A stretch of DNA of 64,000 bases from Sphingomonas aracearum (GCF_003345355.1 NZ_QQNB01000002.1:372001-436000); one strand, 5' to 3'. Shown: positions 46,173 through 56,962, numbered from the stretch's first letter. The notes: a model not told the origin generated them from the letters alone. Translations and numbers: made by a program.

Positions 46173-46880
46173 ATGTCCGAAGAGATCGAATGGTGGGACT
46201 ATGAGGATGCCGAGGAGATGGCGGACGCCGTCGCCGGCGACATCCAGTTCATCCTGGACAGCGCGATCGACGCGCGCGGCGCCGCCGTTATCGCCTTGTC
46301 GGGCGGCAAGACGCCGATCCCGATCTACGAGCGGCTGACCCAGGCCAGGATCGACTGGAAGCGGGTGACGATCATCCCCACCGACGAGCGCGTGGTGCCG
46401 CTGGGCGACCCGTTGTCCAACATCACCATGATCGGCAAGGCGTTCCTTCCCAAGGGCGCGCGGGTGATGCCGATCGTGCCGCAGGCCACTGCCGACTACA
46501 AGGCGGCGGGCCGCTCCGCCGATGCGCTGATGCAGGACCTGCACTGGCCGCTCGACCTGTGCCTGCTCGGCGTCGGCGCGGACGGGCACACCGCCTCGAT
46601 CTTCCCCGGCCCGGACTTCGACGAAGCCGTCTCCGGCCCGCGCGAACGTCGCGCGCTGGGTGTCCTGCCGGAGCCGCTGCCGAAGGAAGCGCCGGTGCCG
46701 CGCGTCACCTTGAGCCGCGCCGCCATCGTCTCCGCCCGCGCGCTGATGCTGGCCGTCACCGGCGACGCCAAGAAGCAGGTGATCGAACAGGCGATCAAGC
46801 AGGGCCCCTCCTCGCCGCATCCGATCGGCCGCGTGCTCGCCGATGCCGAGCTGCCCGTCGACATCCACTGGGCGCCCTGA
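46173..46880 (+). CDS. pgl: 6-phosphogluconolactonase
   Basis: Hydrolyses the lactone made by Zwf to 6-phosphogluconate. 235 residues of the SugarP isomerase fold: ALSGGKTPIPIYERL, IIPTDERVVPLGDPLSN, and LLGVGADGHTASIFPG with the catalytic His. An AAGAGAAG precedes the start. Confidence 0.94.
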   Translation: MSEEIEWWDYEDAEEMADAVAGDIQFILDSAIDARGAAVIALSGGKTPIPIYERLTQARIDWKRVTIIPTDERVVPLGDPLSNITMIGKAFLPKGARVMPIVPQATADYKAAGRSADALMQDLHWPLDLCLLGVGADGHTASIFPGPDFDEAVSGPRERRALGVLPEPLPKEAPVPRVTLSRAAIVSARALMLAVTGDAKKQVIEQAIKQGPSSPHPIGRVLADAELPVDIHWAP

Positions 46881-46896
46881 CCCCACTCACCCCCTC

Positions 46897-46961
46897 CCGT
46901 TCGTGTCGAGGGAAGTCGAGAAGCCGCACACAGGTGTCTCCACTTCGCTCGACACGAACGG
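46897..46961. repeat. inverted-repeat element between pgl and edd
   Basis: CCGTTCGTGTCGAG at 46897-46910 is exactly inverted at 46948-46961 (14 bp). It is the short member of the family at 40579-40695, and sits inside an operon that presumably reads through it. Confidence 0.75.
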
Positions 46962-46979
46962 TGAGGTAAAGGCACTTCC

Positions 46980-48800
<1,821 letters not shown>

Positions 48801-48811
48801 GGAGAGAAAGA

Positions 48812-49780
48812 ATGGAAGTCGTCGCGGTCGATATCGGAGGCACCCACGCGCGCTTCGCCATCGCCGAGGTGGAAGGCGGCCGCGTGCAGGCGCTGCACCC
48901 CGAGGTGACGCTGAAGACCGCCGAACATGCCAGCCTGCAACTCGCCTGGCAGGCGTTCGGCGAGACGCTGGACCGGCCAATGCCCAAGGCGGCGGCGATC
49001 GCCGTCGCGTCGCCGATCGGTGGCGACGTCATCAAGCTGACCAACAATCCGTGGATCATCCGTCCCGCGCTGATCCCCGAACGGCTGGGGGCGGAGACGT
49101 GGACGCTGGTCAACGATTTCGGCGCGATCGGCCATGCCGTGGCGCAGGCGCCCGACAGCGAGTTCCAGCACATCTGCGGCCCCGACCGGCCGTTCGCCGA
49201 CAAGGGGGTGCTCACCATCTGCGGCCCCGGCACCGGGCTGGGCGTGGCGCAGGTGCTGCGCGCGCGCGACGGCTACCATGTGCTGGAAACGGAGGGCGGG
49301 CACACCGATTTCGCGCCCCTCGACACGGTGGAGGACCGCATCGTCAAGCGCCTGCGCCACACCTACACCCGCGTCTCCGCCGAGCGCGTGGTCGCCGGCC
49401 CGGGCATCCAGTCGATCTATGAGACGCTGGCCGAGATCGAGGGCCAGCCCGTCCACCGGCTGGACGACAAGGCGATCTGGACGCGCGCGTTCGAGGGCAC
49501 GGACAGCCTGGCCATCGCCGCGCTCGACCGCTTCGTGCTGAGCCTCGGCGCGGTGGCCGGCGACCTGGCGCTCGCCCACGGCGCCAAGGGCGTGGTGATC
49601 GCCGGCGGGCTTGGCCTCCGGCTCAAGGACCATTACGACCGCTCCGGCTTCGCCCAGCGCTTCACCGCCAAGGGCCGTTTCCAGTCGATGATGGCCAACA
49701 TCCCGGTCAAGCTCATCACCCATCCCCAGCCCGGCCTGTTCGGCGCCGCGGCCGCCTTTGCCCAGGAGCATGCACGATGA
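48812..49780 (+). CDS. glk: glucokinase
   Basis: Phosphorylates glucose with ATP, 322 residues, E. coli Glk type. Phosphate motif [13 protein letters not shown] at the start, the glucose-contacting [11 protein letters not shown], and [20 protein letters not shown] precedes the ATG. Its last four bases overlap eda. Having it in the operon links glucose activation with the Entner-Doudoroff steps. Confidence 0.95.
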   Translation: MEVVAVDIGGTHARFAIAEVEGGRVQALHPEVTLKTAEHASLQLAWQAFGETLDRPMPKAAAIAVASPIGGDVIKLTNNPWIIRPALIPERLGAETWTLVNDFGAIGHAVAQAPDSEFQHICGPDRPFADKGVLTICGPGTGLGVAQVLRARDGYHVLETEGGHTDFAPLDTVEDRIVKRLRHTYTRVSAERVVAGPGIQSIYETLAEIEGQPVHRLDDKAIWTRAFEGTDSLAIAALDRFVLSLGAVAGDLALAHGAKGVVIAGGLGLRLKDHYDRSGFAQRFTAKGRFQSMMANIPVKLITHPQPGLFGAAAAFAQEHAR

Positions 49781-50382
49781 ACGGTGTCGACAAGGTGATG
49801 CTGGCCGCCCCCGTGATCCCGGTGATCGTGGTGGAGGACGCCGCCACCGCGCGGCCGCTGGCCGAGGCGCTGGTGGCGGGCGGGCTCACCGCGCTGGAGG
49901 TGACGATGCGCACCCCCGCCGCGCTCGACGCGATCCGCGAGATGAAGAAGGTGCCCGGCGCCATCGTCGGCGCGGGCACGGTGGTGAACACCGACCAGTT
50001 CGAGCAGGTGATGGAGGCGGGCGCCGAGTTCATCGTCTCGCCGGGCCTCTCCGAGCGGCTGGCCAAGCGCATCGTCGACAGCGGCGTGCCCTATCTGCCC
50101 GGCGTGGCGAATGCCGGCGACATCATGCGCGGCCTCGACCTCGGCCTTACCCACTTCAAGTTCTTTCCGGCCGAAACGTCGGGCGGCCTCAAGGCGCTGA
50201 AGGCGCTCGCCGCGCCCTTCTACCAGTGCAAGTTCTGCCCCACCGGCGGCATCACCGAAGCGAACGCGCCCGACTGGCTCGCCTTCGACAAGGTGCTGTG
50301 CGTCGGCGGCAGCTGGGTGACCGCCGGCACCATGGCGGAAGTCGAGGCAAAGGCCCGCGCCGCGTCCGCTCTGCGCGGCTGA
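49777..50382 (+). CDS. eda: KDPG aldolase
   Basis: Splits 2-keto-3-deoxy-6-phosphogluconate into pyruvate and glyceraldehyde-3-phosphate. 201 residues, class I barrel with [29 protein letters not shown] and the Schiff-base Lys in HFKFFPAE. Last gene of the zwf operon; a pair of GC palindromes follows. Confidence 0.95.
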   Translation: MNGVDKVMLAAPVIPVIVVEDAATARPLAEALVAGGLTALEVTMRTPAALDAIREMKKVPGAIVGAGTVVNTDQFEQVMEAGAEFIVSPGLSERLAKRIVDSGVPYLPGVANAGDIMRGLDLGLTHFKFFPAETSGGLKALKALAAPFYQCKFCPTGGITEANAPDWLAFDKVLCVGGSWVTAGTMAEVEAKARAASALRG

Positions 50383-50434
50383 CGCCCGAGGGGCACTCGC
50401 CCCGCCCCGCGCCTTTGCGCACCCTTCTTCCGTT

Positions 50435-50529
50435 CCCCGGCGGAGGCCGGGGCCCAGTTGGGATGGCCGGAGTATAGCGCGCGAACCCCCACCCCCCCGC
50501 CCCCACCTGGACCCCGGCCTCCGCCGGGG
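50435..50529. repeat. inverted pair of GC palindromes after eda
   Basis: CCCCGGCGGAGGCCGGGG (50435-50452) and its inverted relative (50512-50529) about 60 bases apart. BIME-like unit; may also act to end eda transcripts or protect their 3' end. Confidence 0.7.
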
Positions 50530-50539
50530 AACAAGAAGC

Positions 50540-50568
50540 TTGACAACACGAACCCATATGGCTATACG
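50540..50568 (+). promoter_or_regulatory. near-consensus sigma-70 promoter
   Basis: TTGACA at 50540-50545 (perfect), a 17-base spacer (optimal), then TATACG at 50563-50568 (four of six). Start of transcription would be about 50575. No protein-coding gene follows on this strand, so it should drive a non-coding RNA. Confidence 0.6.
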
Positions 50569-50574
50569 CCGCAG

Positions 50575-50930
50575 CAGTTCAGAACCGCGGTAAGGGCCTG
50601 CGGCGGGTTTGAGCGAAAGCAGCCGGTGGTGGTGCCGTCACAAGCACCATGCCCGGCGATCGACCGGCGCGGAGCCATCCGGGACTAAAGTCGGATGTCC
50701 GTTCATCAGGGTCGGGGAAGGTTTGAAGACGTCCGGAGGGCGAGAGGAACCGGTGACAGCGGTTCAACTCAATCTCCATGCCAGAGCCGGTGCGGCAGAG
50801 TACCGGGGGCGTCGCCGATACCCGGCAGACACAAGAAGTCTCGACGCTTCGTAGTGTAGCGAGTGTCTCAAAAGTCGTCGAGCCCCGGGTGCAAAACCGT
50901 GGCTAGGACGCGCCGGTCGATCCCTTTCCC
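50575..50930 (+). ncRNA. candidate large structured non-coding RNA
   Basis: Segment of roughly 350 bases right behind the promoter at 50540. It is rich in perfect hairpins: GAACCG/CGGTTC with a seven-base loop at 50747-50765, CCGGT/ACCGG at 50787-50806, GAC-TAAA-GTC inside ATCC/GGAT at 50677-50696. No frame looks coding. Not recognised as RNase P, tmRNA, SRP or 6S RNA. It could be an undescribed RNA, or a decayed group II intron leader. The 3' end is uncertain; no terminator with a T-run was seen. Confidence 0.45.
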
Positions 50931-50974
50931 TCGTGCTCACGGGCCGCGTACACGCGCGCCCGCTATTCCTGTTT

Positions 50975-51141
50975 ATCCTCCCCGCCCCGCGGGGAGGGGG
51001 ACCAGCCGCAAGGCTGGTGGAGGGGCGCCTCCACAAGCGACCGCCCTCGTCGTTCCCGATCCTCCCCGCTCCGCGGGGAGGGGGACCAGCCGCAGGCTGG
51101 TGGAGGGGCGTCCCCGCAAGCGACCGCCTTCCCTCGTCCCC
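50975..51141. repeat. two tandem copies of an 84-base palindromic repeat
   Basis: Copies at 50975-51058 and 51059-51141 each start ATCCTCCCCG, carry a CCCCGC...GCGGGG hairpin, then ACCAGCCGCAGGCTGGTGG as a second hairpin, GGAGGGGCG and GCAAGCGACCGCC. Differences are a few substitutions and one indel, so the duplication is recent. Confidence 0.8.
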
Positions 51142-51235
51142 GCAACGGCAGCCCTCCAAAGCCCCCACCCCCACGCGTCAGCCACACCGCCGTCCCACGA
51201 CGATCCCCGCCCCCGCAGCGACGGCGTCCGTGCAG

Positions 51236-52204
51236 CTACATCTCCCCGCGCGAGCGACGGATGGCGTACCATTTCTGCACGTTGGCATTGTGCTCGGCCA
51301 GCGTGTTGGCGAACACGTGCCTGCCGGTGCCGTCGGCCACGAAATACAGCGCCTTGCTCGGCGCCGGATCGAGCACCGCATCGATGCTGGCGCGCCCCGG
51401 ATTGGCGATCGGGCCGACCGGCAGCCCGGCCGACGCATAGGTGTTGTACCCGTTCTTCGCGTGCAGCTCCGACTGGCGGATGCGGCGGCCGAGCGGGCGC
51501 CCCCTGGTGATCGGGTAGATCACCGTGGGATCGGCCTGGAGCGGGATGCCCTGGCGCAGGCGGTTGCCGTAGACCGCGGCCACCGTGCGCCGCTCGGACG
51601 GCTTGCCCGTCTCCTTCTCGACGATGGAGGCGAGCACCAGCGCCTGTTCCGGCGTCTTCACGGCGATGTTCGGCTTGCGGCTGGCCCAGGCCTTGGCGAG
51701 ATAGGTCTGCATCGCCTTCTGCATCCGCGCCAGCACCGCCTGGCGGCTGTCGCCACGCCCGTAGGAATAGCTGTCGGGCAGCACCGAGCCCTCGCGCGGC
51801 GCCTCGACCCGGCCGGTCAGCTCCGGTGCCTTGTTGATCGCGTCCGCCACCATCACCGAAGGCCAGCCCTCCGGCACGGTGACCAGCCGCTGCAGCGTCT
51901 TGCCGCTTTCCAGCAGGTCCAGGATCTCGGACGCGCTGGCATGGGCCGGAATCTCATACTCGCCGGCCTTGATCCCCTTGCCGCCGCCCAGAAAGCGCGA
52001 GAACCAGCGGAACTGGCGCGACGAGCGGATCGCGCCGGCCCGCTCCAGCTGGCGGGCGGCACCCACGGTGCCCGTGCCCGGCGCGATGGAGATGGTGGTC
52101 GGGCGCTCCAGCGGCCCTGCCCCCTGCCACCCGCGCAGCCCGACAAAGGCCGCCACCGCCAGAGCGATCACGATCAGCAGACCGAAACAACCGAGCTTGC
52201 GCAT
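51236..52204 (-). CDS. mltG: endolytic murein transglycosylase
   Basis: Inner-membrane lytic transglycosylase that cuts nascent glycan strands and sets their length. 322 residues: one N-terminal helix (about 6-25), a LysM-like domain, and the YceG domain with LASIVEKETG (catalytic Glu), QADPTVIYP, and YNTYASAGLPVGPIANPG. The ATG at 52204 is preferred to a TTG two codons earlier. Downstream of fabF, as in many proteobacteria. Confidence 0.94.
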   Translation of the reverse strand: MRKLGCFGLLIVIALAVAAFVGLRGWQGAGPLERPTTISIAPGTGTVGAARQLERAGAIRSSRQFRWFSRFLGGGKGIKAGEYEIPAHASASEILDLLESGKTLQRLVTVPEGWPSVMVADAINKAPELTGRVEAPREGSVLPDSYSYGRGDSRQAVLARMQKAMQTYLAKAWASRKPNIAVKTPEQALVLASIVEKETGKPSERRTVAAVYGNRLRQGIPLQADPTVIYPITRGRPLGRRIRQSELHAKNGYNTYASAGLPVGPIANPGRASIDAVLDPAPSKALYFVADGTGRHVFANTLAEHNANVQKWYAIRRSRGEM

Positions 52205-52287
52205 CCTCAATCACCACCCCGGCAACACGCCGGCCTCCAGGATCGGACCGACGGCAACTGCACCCCGGCGTACCGGGACGGACTTCC

Positions 52288-53547
52288 TCAGATCGCCCGC
52301 ATGACCAAGCTGGCGTTGGTGCCGCCGAAACCGAACGAATTGTTCAGCACCGCCTTCACCTTCCGCTCCTTGGCGACATGCGGCACGAGATCCACGCCCA
52401 CGCAATTGTCGCTCGGATTGTCGAGGTTCAGCGTTGGCGGCACGATGCCGTCGCGCATCGCCAGGATGCAGAAGATCGATTCCACCGCCCCTGCGCCGCC
52501 CAGCAGGTGGCCGATCGCCGACTTGGTGGAGCTCATCGACACGCCCTCCAGCGCGTCGCCGAACAGCCGCCGCACCGCGCCCAGTTCCAGCTCGTCGCCG
52601 AGCGGCGTCGAGGTGCCGTGCGCGTTGATATAGTCGATGTCGGAAAGGGCGAGGCCGGACTTGCGCACCGCCATTTCCATCGACCGGAACGCGCCCGAGC
52701 CTTCGGGATGCGGCGCGGTGACGTGATAGGCATCGCCCGACAGGCCATAGCCGAGCACCTCGGCATAGATCTTGGCGCCGCGCGCCTTGGCCCGCTCATA
52801 TTCCTCCAGCACCAGCACGCCGGCGCCCTCGCCCATGACGAAGCCGTCGCGGTCCTTGTCCCACGGCCGGCTGGCGCGCGTCGGATCGTCGCGAAAGCCG
52901 GTGGACAGCGCGCGCGCCTGGCCGAAGCCGGCAATGCCGATCGGGCACACGGTGCTTTCCGCGCCGCCCGCCAGCATCACGTCGGCATCGTCCATCGCGA
53001 TCATGCGCGCGGCATCGCCGATCGAGTGCGCGCCCGTCGAGCAGGCGGTGACGACAGCGTGGTTCGGGCCCATCAGGCCGTATTTGATCGAAACCTGGCC
53101 GGAGATGAGGTTGATGAGGCGGCCGTGGACGAAGTGCGGAGAAACCCGCTTCGGCCCCTTGGCCGCGAGCACCAGCGATTCGCTCTCGATGCCCGGCAGC
53201 CCGCCGATGCCCGAGCCGATCGAGCAGCCGGCGCGAAACCGCTCTTCCTCGCTCATGTCGGTCAGGCCGGCATCTTCCAGCGCCTGCCCGGCGGCATCGA
53301 TGCCGTAGACGATGAAGGGATCGACCTGGCGCTGGATCTTGTGATCCACCCGCTTGTTCGCGTCGAAGCCCCATTCATGGTCGGGGGCCTTCACCTCGCA
53401 GGCATAATTGCTCTGGAAATCGGTGGCGTCGAACCGGGTGATGGTGGCCGCGCCGGATTTGGACGCGATGATGTTCTTCCACGCGGTCTCCACATCCGCC
53501 CCGACGGGGGTGACAAGACCAAGACCGGTTACCACGACACGACGCAT
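52288..53547 (-). CDS. fabF: beta-ketoacyl-ACP synthase II
   Basis: Elongating condensing enzyme of fatty-acid synthesis, 419 residues. The Cys-His-His triad is visible in TACSTGAHSIG, NAHGTSTPLGD and AIGHLLGGAGAVE. The ATG at 53547 has GGAGAGCG ahead; an ATG four codons upstream is less likely. Follows acpP after a terminator-like hairpin. Confidence 0.95.
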   Translation of the reverse strand: MRRVVVTGLGLVTPVGADVETAWKNIIASKSGAATITRFDATDFQSNYACEVKAPDHEWGFDANKRVDHKIQRQVDPFIVYGIDAAGQALEDAGLTDMSEEERFRAGCSIGSGIGGLPGIESESLVLAAKGPKRVSPHFVHGRLINLISGQVSIKYGLMGPNHAVVTACSTGAHSIGDAARMIAMDDADVMLAGGAESTVCPIGIAGFGQARALSTGFRDDPTRASRPWDKDRDGFVMGEGAGVLVLEEYERAKARGAKIYAEVLGYGLSGDAYHVTAPHPEGSGAFRSMEMAVRKSGLALSDIDYINAHGTSTPLGDELELGAVRRLFGDALEGVSMSSTKSAIGHLLGGAGAVESIFCILAMRDGIVPPTLNLDNPSDNCVGVDLVPHVAKERKVKAVLNNSFGFGGTNASLVMRAI

Positions 53548-53577
53548 CGCGCTCTCCACTTCACTTCCAAAACGAAA

Positions 53578-53614
53578 CGGCTCCCGGCCCCTGGATGCCC
53601 TGGGACGGGAGCCG
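53578..53614 (-). terminator. Rho-independent terminator after acpP
   Basis: Nine-base-pair GC stem (53578-53586 with 53606-53614) followed on the minus strand by TTTCGTTTT, 46 bases after the acpP stop and 31 before the fabF start. It may end short acpP messages and lower fabF transcription. Confidence 0.75.
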
Positions 53615-53659
53615 CTTTTCTGTCTCTTGCCCCCGCGCCAACCGCGCGGGGTCGGCGGA

Positions 53660-53896
53660 TCAGGCCGTGTGCTCGTCGATATAGGTGATCGCGTCCTTCA
53701 CGGTCGTGATCTTCTCGGCGGCATCGTCCGGGATTTCCACGCCGAACTCTTCCTCGAACGCCATCACCAGCTCGACGATGTCGAGGCTGTCCGCGCCCAG
53801 GTCGTCGATGAACACGGCGTTCTCGGTCACCTTTGCCGGTTCGACACCGAGGTGCTCCACGACGATCTTCTTCACGCGCTCTGCGGTGTCGCTCAT
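53660..53896 (-). CDS. acpP: acyl carrier protein
   Basis: 78-residue acidic carrier of growing acyl chains; the phosphopantetheine Ser is in [12 protein letters not shown] near residue 36-39. Sequence and length match standard AcpP. GAGGG lies ahead of the ATG. Between fabG and fabF in a fab cluster. Confidence 0.96.
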   Translation of the reverse strand: MSDTAERVKKIVVEHLGVEPAKVTENAVFIDDLGADSLDIVELVMAFEEEFGVEIPDDAAEKITTVKDAITYIDEHTA

Positions 53897-53991
53897 GCTT
53901 TATGTCCCTCTAGCATTAGGGTGTTGTCTGTTTGTTGGCTCCCGCACCTAGAGCGGCCCCGCGGGCCTTGCAAGGGGCGGCAAGCATGGGT

Positions 53992-54732
53992 TCAGATCAT
54001 CGCCATTCCGCCGTTCACATGCAAGGTCTGTCCGGTGACATAGCCGGCTTCCCTGCTGGCGAGGTAGACGACGGCCGCGCCGATATCCTCGCCCGTGCCC
54101 AGATCGCCTGCCGGAATCTTCGTCAACAGCGCGGATTTCTGCGCTTCGGGCAGCACATCGGTCATGGCCGAGCGGATAAAGCCGGGGGCAACGCAGTTCA
54201 CCGTGATGTTGCGGCTGGCCAGCTCCTGCGCCAGCGCCTTGGACATGCCGACCAGCCCGGCCTTCGACGCGGCATAGTTCGCCTGCCCCGGATTGCCCGT
54301 CTGCCCGACCACGGAAGTGATGGAGATCACCCGGCCGAACCGCTGCTTCATCATCGGCTTGGCCGCCGCGCGCACGAGGCGGAACGCAGCTTCCAGGTTG
54401 ACCGAGAGCACCTGGCTCCATTCCTCGTCCTTCATCCGCATGGCGAGATTGTCGCGCGTCACGCCCGCATTGTTGACGAGGATGTCGAGCCGCCCGCCCA
54501 GCGCCTCCACGGCGGCCGGCACCAGGCCGTCCACCGACGCCGGGTCGGCAAGGTTCGCCGCCACCGCGACATGCTCCCCGCCAAGCTCGCCGCGAAACGC
54601 GTTTAGCTTGTCCAAGTTGGAGCCGGACAAGGCAAGCCGCGCCCCCTGCGCCGCCAGCGACCGCGCGATGGCGGACCCGATGCCACCCGAAGCGCCGGTG
54701 ACGAGGGCGGTCATTCCTGTGAGATCGAACAT
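53992..54732 (-). CDS. fabG: 3-oxoacyl-ACP reductase
   Basis: NADPH-dependent reduction of beta-ketoacyl-ACP. 246 residues, short-chain dehydrogenase with TGASGGIGSAIA, NNAGVTRD, the catalytic Ser in SITSVVGQ and YAASKAG. The ATG at 54732 follows AAAGG at seven bases; ATG 54735 is adjacent. Between fabD and acpP. Confidence 0.95.
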   Translation of the reverse strand: MFDLTGMTALVTGASGGIGSAIARSLAAQGARLALSGSNLDKLNAFRGELGGEHVAVAANLADPASVDGLVPAAVEALGGRLDILVNNAGVTRDNLAMRMKDEEWSQVLSVNLEAAFRLVRAAAKPMMKQRFGRVISITSVVGQTGNPGQANYAASKAGLVGMSKALAQELASRNITVNCVAPGFIRSAMTDVLPEAQKSALLTKIPAGDLGTGEDIGAAVVYLASREAGYVTGQTLHVNGGMAMI

Positions 54733-54750
54733 CATAAAGCCTTTTGTCAT

Positions 54751-54819
54751 CCCGGCGGAGGCCGGGATCCACCGCGACGCAAGCGCAGGTGGAGAGATGG
54801 ACCCCGGCCTTCGCCGGGG
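54751..54819. repeat. inverted pair of GC palindromes between fabD and fabG
   Basis: CCCGGCGGAGGCCGGG (54751-54766) and CCCCGGCCTTCGCCGGGG (54802-54819) face each other, 35 bases apart. Same family as 50435-50529 and 29149-29245. They lie inside the fab transcript. Confidence 0.7.
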
Positions 54820-54838
54820 TGACGGGAAAGTTGAAAGG

Positions 54839-55798
54839 TCAGAGCGTCTTCAGCAAAGCCTCGATGTCGTCCATCGTCACCACGCTGGCCGCCTCCACGT
54901 CCGGGGCGATGCGCTTGACCATCGGGGCGAGCACTTTGCCGCCGAACTCCACGAACCGCTCCACGCCCGCTTGCCTCATCGCCAGCACCGATTCGCGCCA
55001 GCGCACCATGCCTGTCACCTGCGCCACCAGCGACGGGCGAATCTGGCCGGGATCGCTGATCGCCGCGGCATCGACATTGTTGTACAGCGGCACCAGCGGC
55101 GCGGAGATCGCCGACTCCGCCAGCGCGTTCTCCATCGCGGTCGCCGCATCCTCCATCAGCGCGCAGTGGAACGGGGCGGAAACCGGCAGCAGCAGCGCGC
55201 GCTTGGCGCCCATCTCCTTGGCCAGCGCCACCGCGCGCTCGATCGCGTCGCGGTGGCCGGAGATGACCACCTGCGAGGGATCATTGTCGTTGGCGACCGT
55301 GCAGATCCGCTGCTCGCCGCGCTCCGCCAGGATGCTGTCGGCCGCCGCCCCGGCGATCGCCTGCGCCTTTTCGAGATCGACGCCGAGCAGCGCCGCCATC
55401 GCCCCCTCGCCCACCGGCACCGCCGCCTGCATCGCCTGGCCGCGCAGTTTCAGCAGCCGCGCGGTTGTCGCGAGATCGGACGCCCCCGCCGCGCACAGCG
55501 CCGTATATTCGCCCAGCGAATGGCCCGCGACGAAGTCCGCCTTCTCGGCCAGCTTCACGCCGCCCTCCCGCTCCAGCACGCGCAGGGTGGCGATGGCATT
55601 GGCCATGATCGCCGGCTGTGCATTCTCGGTCAGCGTCAGCTCGTCCGCCGGCCCTTCCGTCATCAGCCGGAACAGCGACTGGCCGAGCGCGTCGTCGACT
55701 TCCTCGAACACCGCGCGGGCATGCGGGCTCGCCTCGGCAAGCGCCCGGCCCATGCCGACGGTCTGGCTGCCCTGGCCCGGGAAGATGAAAGCGCGCAT
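54839..55798 (-). CDS. fabD: malonyl-CoA:ACP transacylase
   Basis: Loads malonyl groups onto ACP. 319 residues: FIFPGQGSQTVGMGRAL at the start, the nucleophile Ser in GHSLGEYTALCAAG, and the VSAPFHCALM region with the catalytic His. First gene of the fabD-fabG-acpP-fabF run on the minus strand. A direct-repeat site lies 91 bases upstream. Confidence 0.95.
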   Translation of the reverse strand: MRAFIFPGQGSQTVGMGRALAEASPHARAVFEEVDDALGQSLFRLMTEGPADELTLTENAQPAIMANAIATLRVLEREGGVKLAEKADFVAGHSLGEYTALCAAGASDLATTARLLKLRGQAMQAAVPVGEGAMAALLGVDLEKAQAIAGAAADSILAERGEQRICTVANDNDPSQVVISGHRDAIERAVALAKEMGAKRALLLPVSAPFHCALMEDAATAMENALAESAISAPLVPLYNNVDAAAISDPGQIRPSLVAQVTGMVRWRESVLAMRQAGVERFVEFGGKVLAPMVKRIAPDVEAASVVTMDDIEALLKTL

Positions 55799-55888
55799 CG
55801 TGCCTCTCCTTTTTTCACAGGCTCGCGGCCTTATGAAGCGGGCCGAACAAGGGCAAGCCTGAACACCGGTTCAGTTCCGCGGCGATCC

Positions 55889-55905
55889 TGCGACAAACTG
55901 CGACC
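55889..55905. promoter_or_regulatory. 10-bp-period direct repeat (TGCGAC x2)
   Basis: TGCGACAAAC is followed exactly ten bases on by TGCGACCATT. Fourteen bases of it (CGACAAACTGCGAC) match the site at 12277-12293. It lies between divergent fabD and the RcnB-like gene and could control either. Spacing suits an OmpR-family regulator. Confidence 0.45.
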
Positions 55906-56003
55906 ATTCCGCCCCCGGTGTGCGATAGGCCTGATACACGCAGGCACCAGATTATCCCTCGACGCCGATGATGGCGCCACGATCCATCGAGGGAGTTGTC
56001 ACC

Positions 56004-56354
56004 ATGAAGAAGGTCATCCTGGGCACCGTTGCCGCCGCCATCCTCGCCGCGCCGCTTGCCGCGGTTCCCGCACAGGCGCAGAGCTATCGCCATACCGAGG
56101 TGGTCCGCCAGGGCCCGCACCGCACCGTGATCGTGCAGCGCGATCGTCGCCCGGCCTATCTCAACGACTGGCGCCGCGGCCAGCGGTTCGATTATCGCCA
56201 GGCCCGCAACTACCGCGTGATCAACGATTATCGCCGCTACAACCTGCGCACCCCGCCGCGCGGCTACCATTATGTCCGCTCGGGCAACGACGCGGTGCTG
56301 GTCGCGCTGACCAGCGGCATCATCGGCGCGGTGATCGGCAACGCCATCCGGTAA
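56004..56354 (+). CDS. RcnB-family secreted protein
   Basis: 116 residues with a cleavable signal peptide (to PAQAQ near residue 26), then a basic, Tyr/Arg-rich domain ending in PPRGYHYVRSGNDAVLVALT and IIGAVIGNAIR. This matches the RcnB family of alphaproteobacteria, named after an E. coli periplasmic nickel/cobalt factor; whether this one deals with metal is unknown. Single gene with a direct-repeat site about 100 bases upstream. Confidence 0.78.
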   Translation: MKKVILGTVAAAILAAPLAAVPAQAQSYRHTEVVRQGPHRTVIVQRDRRPAYLNDWRRGQRFDYRQARNYRVINDYRRYNLRTPPRGYHYVRSGNDAVLVALTSGIIGAVIGNAIR

Positions 56355-56469
56355 GGGGGCGGTCCGCCAAGCCTTGCCTTTTGCGGGGAAATCCGTAGAG
56401 CAGCCAGCAACCGGGCGCGGGGACCAGTTCCTCGCGCCTTTGGTTGTTGAAAGAGACGACAGCCGGAGG

Positions 56470-56490
56470 GGCATGGCACGGGGCCATGTC
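56470..56490 (+). promoter_or_regulatory. leader hairpin upstream of rpsF
   Basis: Eight-base-pair hairpin (GGCATGGC with GCCATGTC, one G-T pair, loop ACGGG) 28 bases before the rpsF start. Ribosomal S6-S18 operons are often autoregulated by a leader RNA, but the known S6:S18 motif was not identified with certainty here. Confidence 0.3.
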
Positions 56491-56518
56491 AGCGATCGGC
56501 CAACACGAAGGACGACAC

Positions 56519-56962
56519 ATGGCTCTGTACGAGCACGTGTTCCTTGCGCGCCAGGATCTGGCACAGGCGCAGGTGGACGCGCTGGCGGAAACCGCCACCA
56601 AGATCATCCAGGACAACAAGGGCCGGGTGACCAAGACCGAGAATTGGGGCCTGCGCTCTCTCGCCTATCGCATCGCGAAGAACCGCAAGGCGCATTACGT
56701 GATGCTCGAGATCGACGCGCCGGCGGGCGTGGTCGCCGAGCTGGAGCGCCAGACGCAGATCAACGAGGACGTGATCCGCTACATGACCGTCAAGGTCGAG
56801 GAGCTGGAGGAAGGCCCCTCGGCGATGATGCGCAAGAACGAGCGCGATCGCGAGCGTCGTGCCGACCGCGAAGGCGGCCGGGGCGAGGGTCGGGGCGGCG
56901 AAGGCCGTGGCGATCGTCCGGACCGTGGTCCGCGTCGCGAGCGTGAAGAGGAGATCGCGTAA
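56519..56962 (+). CDS. rpsF: 30S ribosomal protein S6
   Basis: Primary small-subunit protein that pairs with S18. 147 residues: [32 protein letters not shown] and [11 protein letters not shown] are canonical. The C-terminal 45 residues are an Arg/Gly/Asp/Glu-rich tail, a usual alphaproteobacterial addition. Its stop overlaps the rpsR start. Confidence 0.96.
   Translation: MALYEHVFLARQDLAQAQVDALAETATKIIQDNKGRVTKTENWGLRSLAYRIAKNRKAHYVMLEIDAPAGVVAELERQTQINEDVIRYMTVKVEELEEGPSAMMRKNERDRERRADREGGRGEGRGGEGRGDRPDRGPRREREEEIA

Larger units (their letters stand above)
50383..51235. other. long spacer: promoter, candidate large RNA, tandem repeats
   Basis: 853 bases without a supported protein gene between convergent eda and mltG. 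In order: inverted GC palindromes at 50435-50452 and 50512-50529; a near-consensus promoter at 50540-50568; a hairpin-rich, stop-laden segment to about 50930; two tandem 84-base repeats at 50975-51141; then a short tail to the mltG stop. Confidence 0.75.

Noticed and set aside
50671..50704. Possible group II intron domain V (GGAGCC...GTCCGTTC)
   Set aside because: It has an AGC and a stem with a two-base bulge, but the bulge is on the wrong side, the loop is TAAA and not GNRA, and no reverse transcriptase is present. Kept only as an alternative for the larger segment.
50609..50854. 81-codon open frame in the spacer after eda
   Set aside because: Arg/Gly/Ser-rich reading of the hairpin-rich segment; start lacks a clear ribosome site and the hairpins explain the sequence better as RNA. 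It could still be listed as a hypothetical protein by automatic tools.
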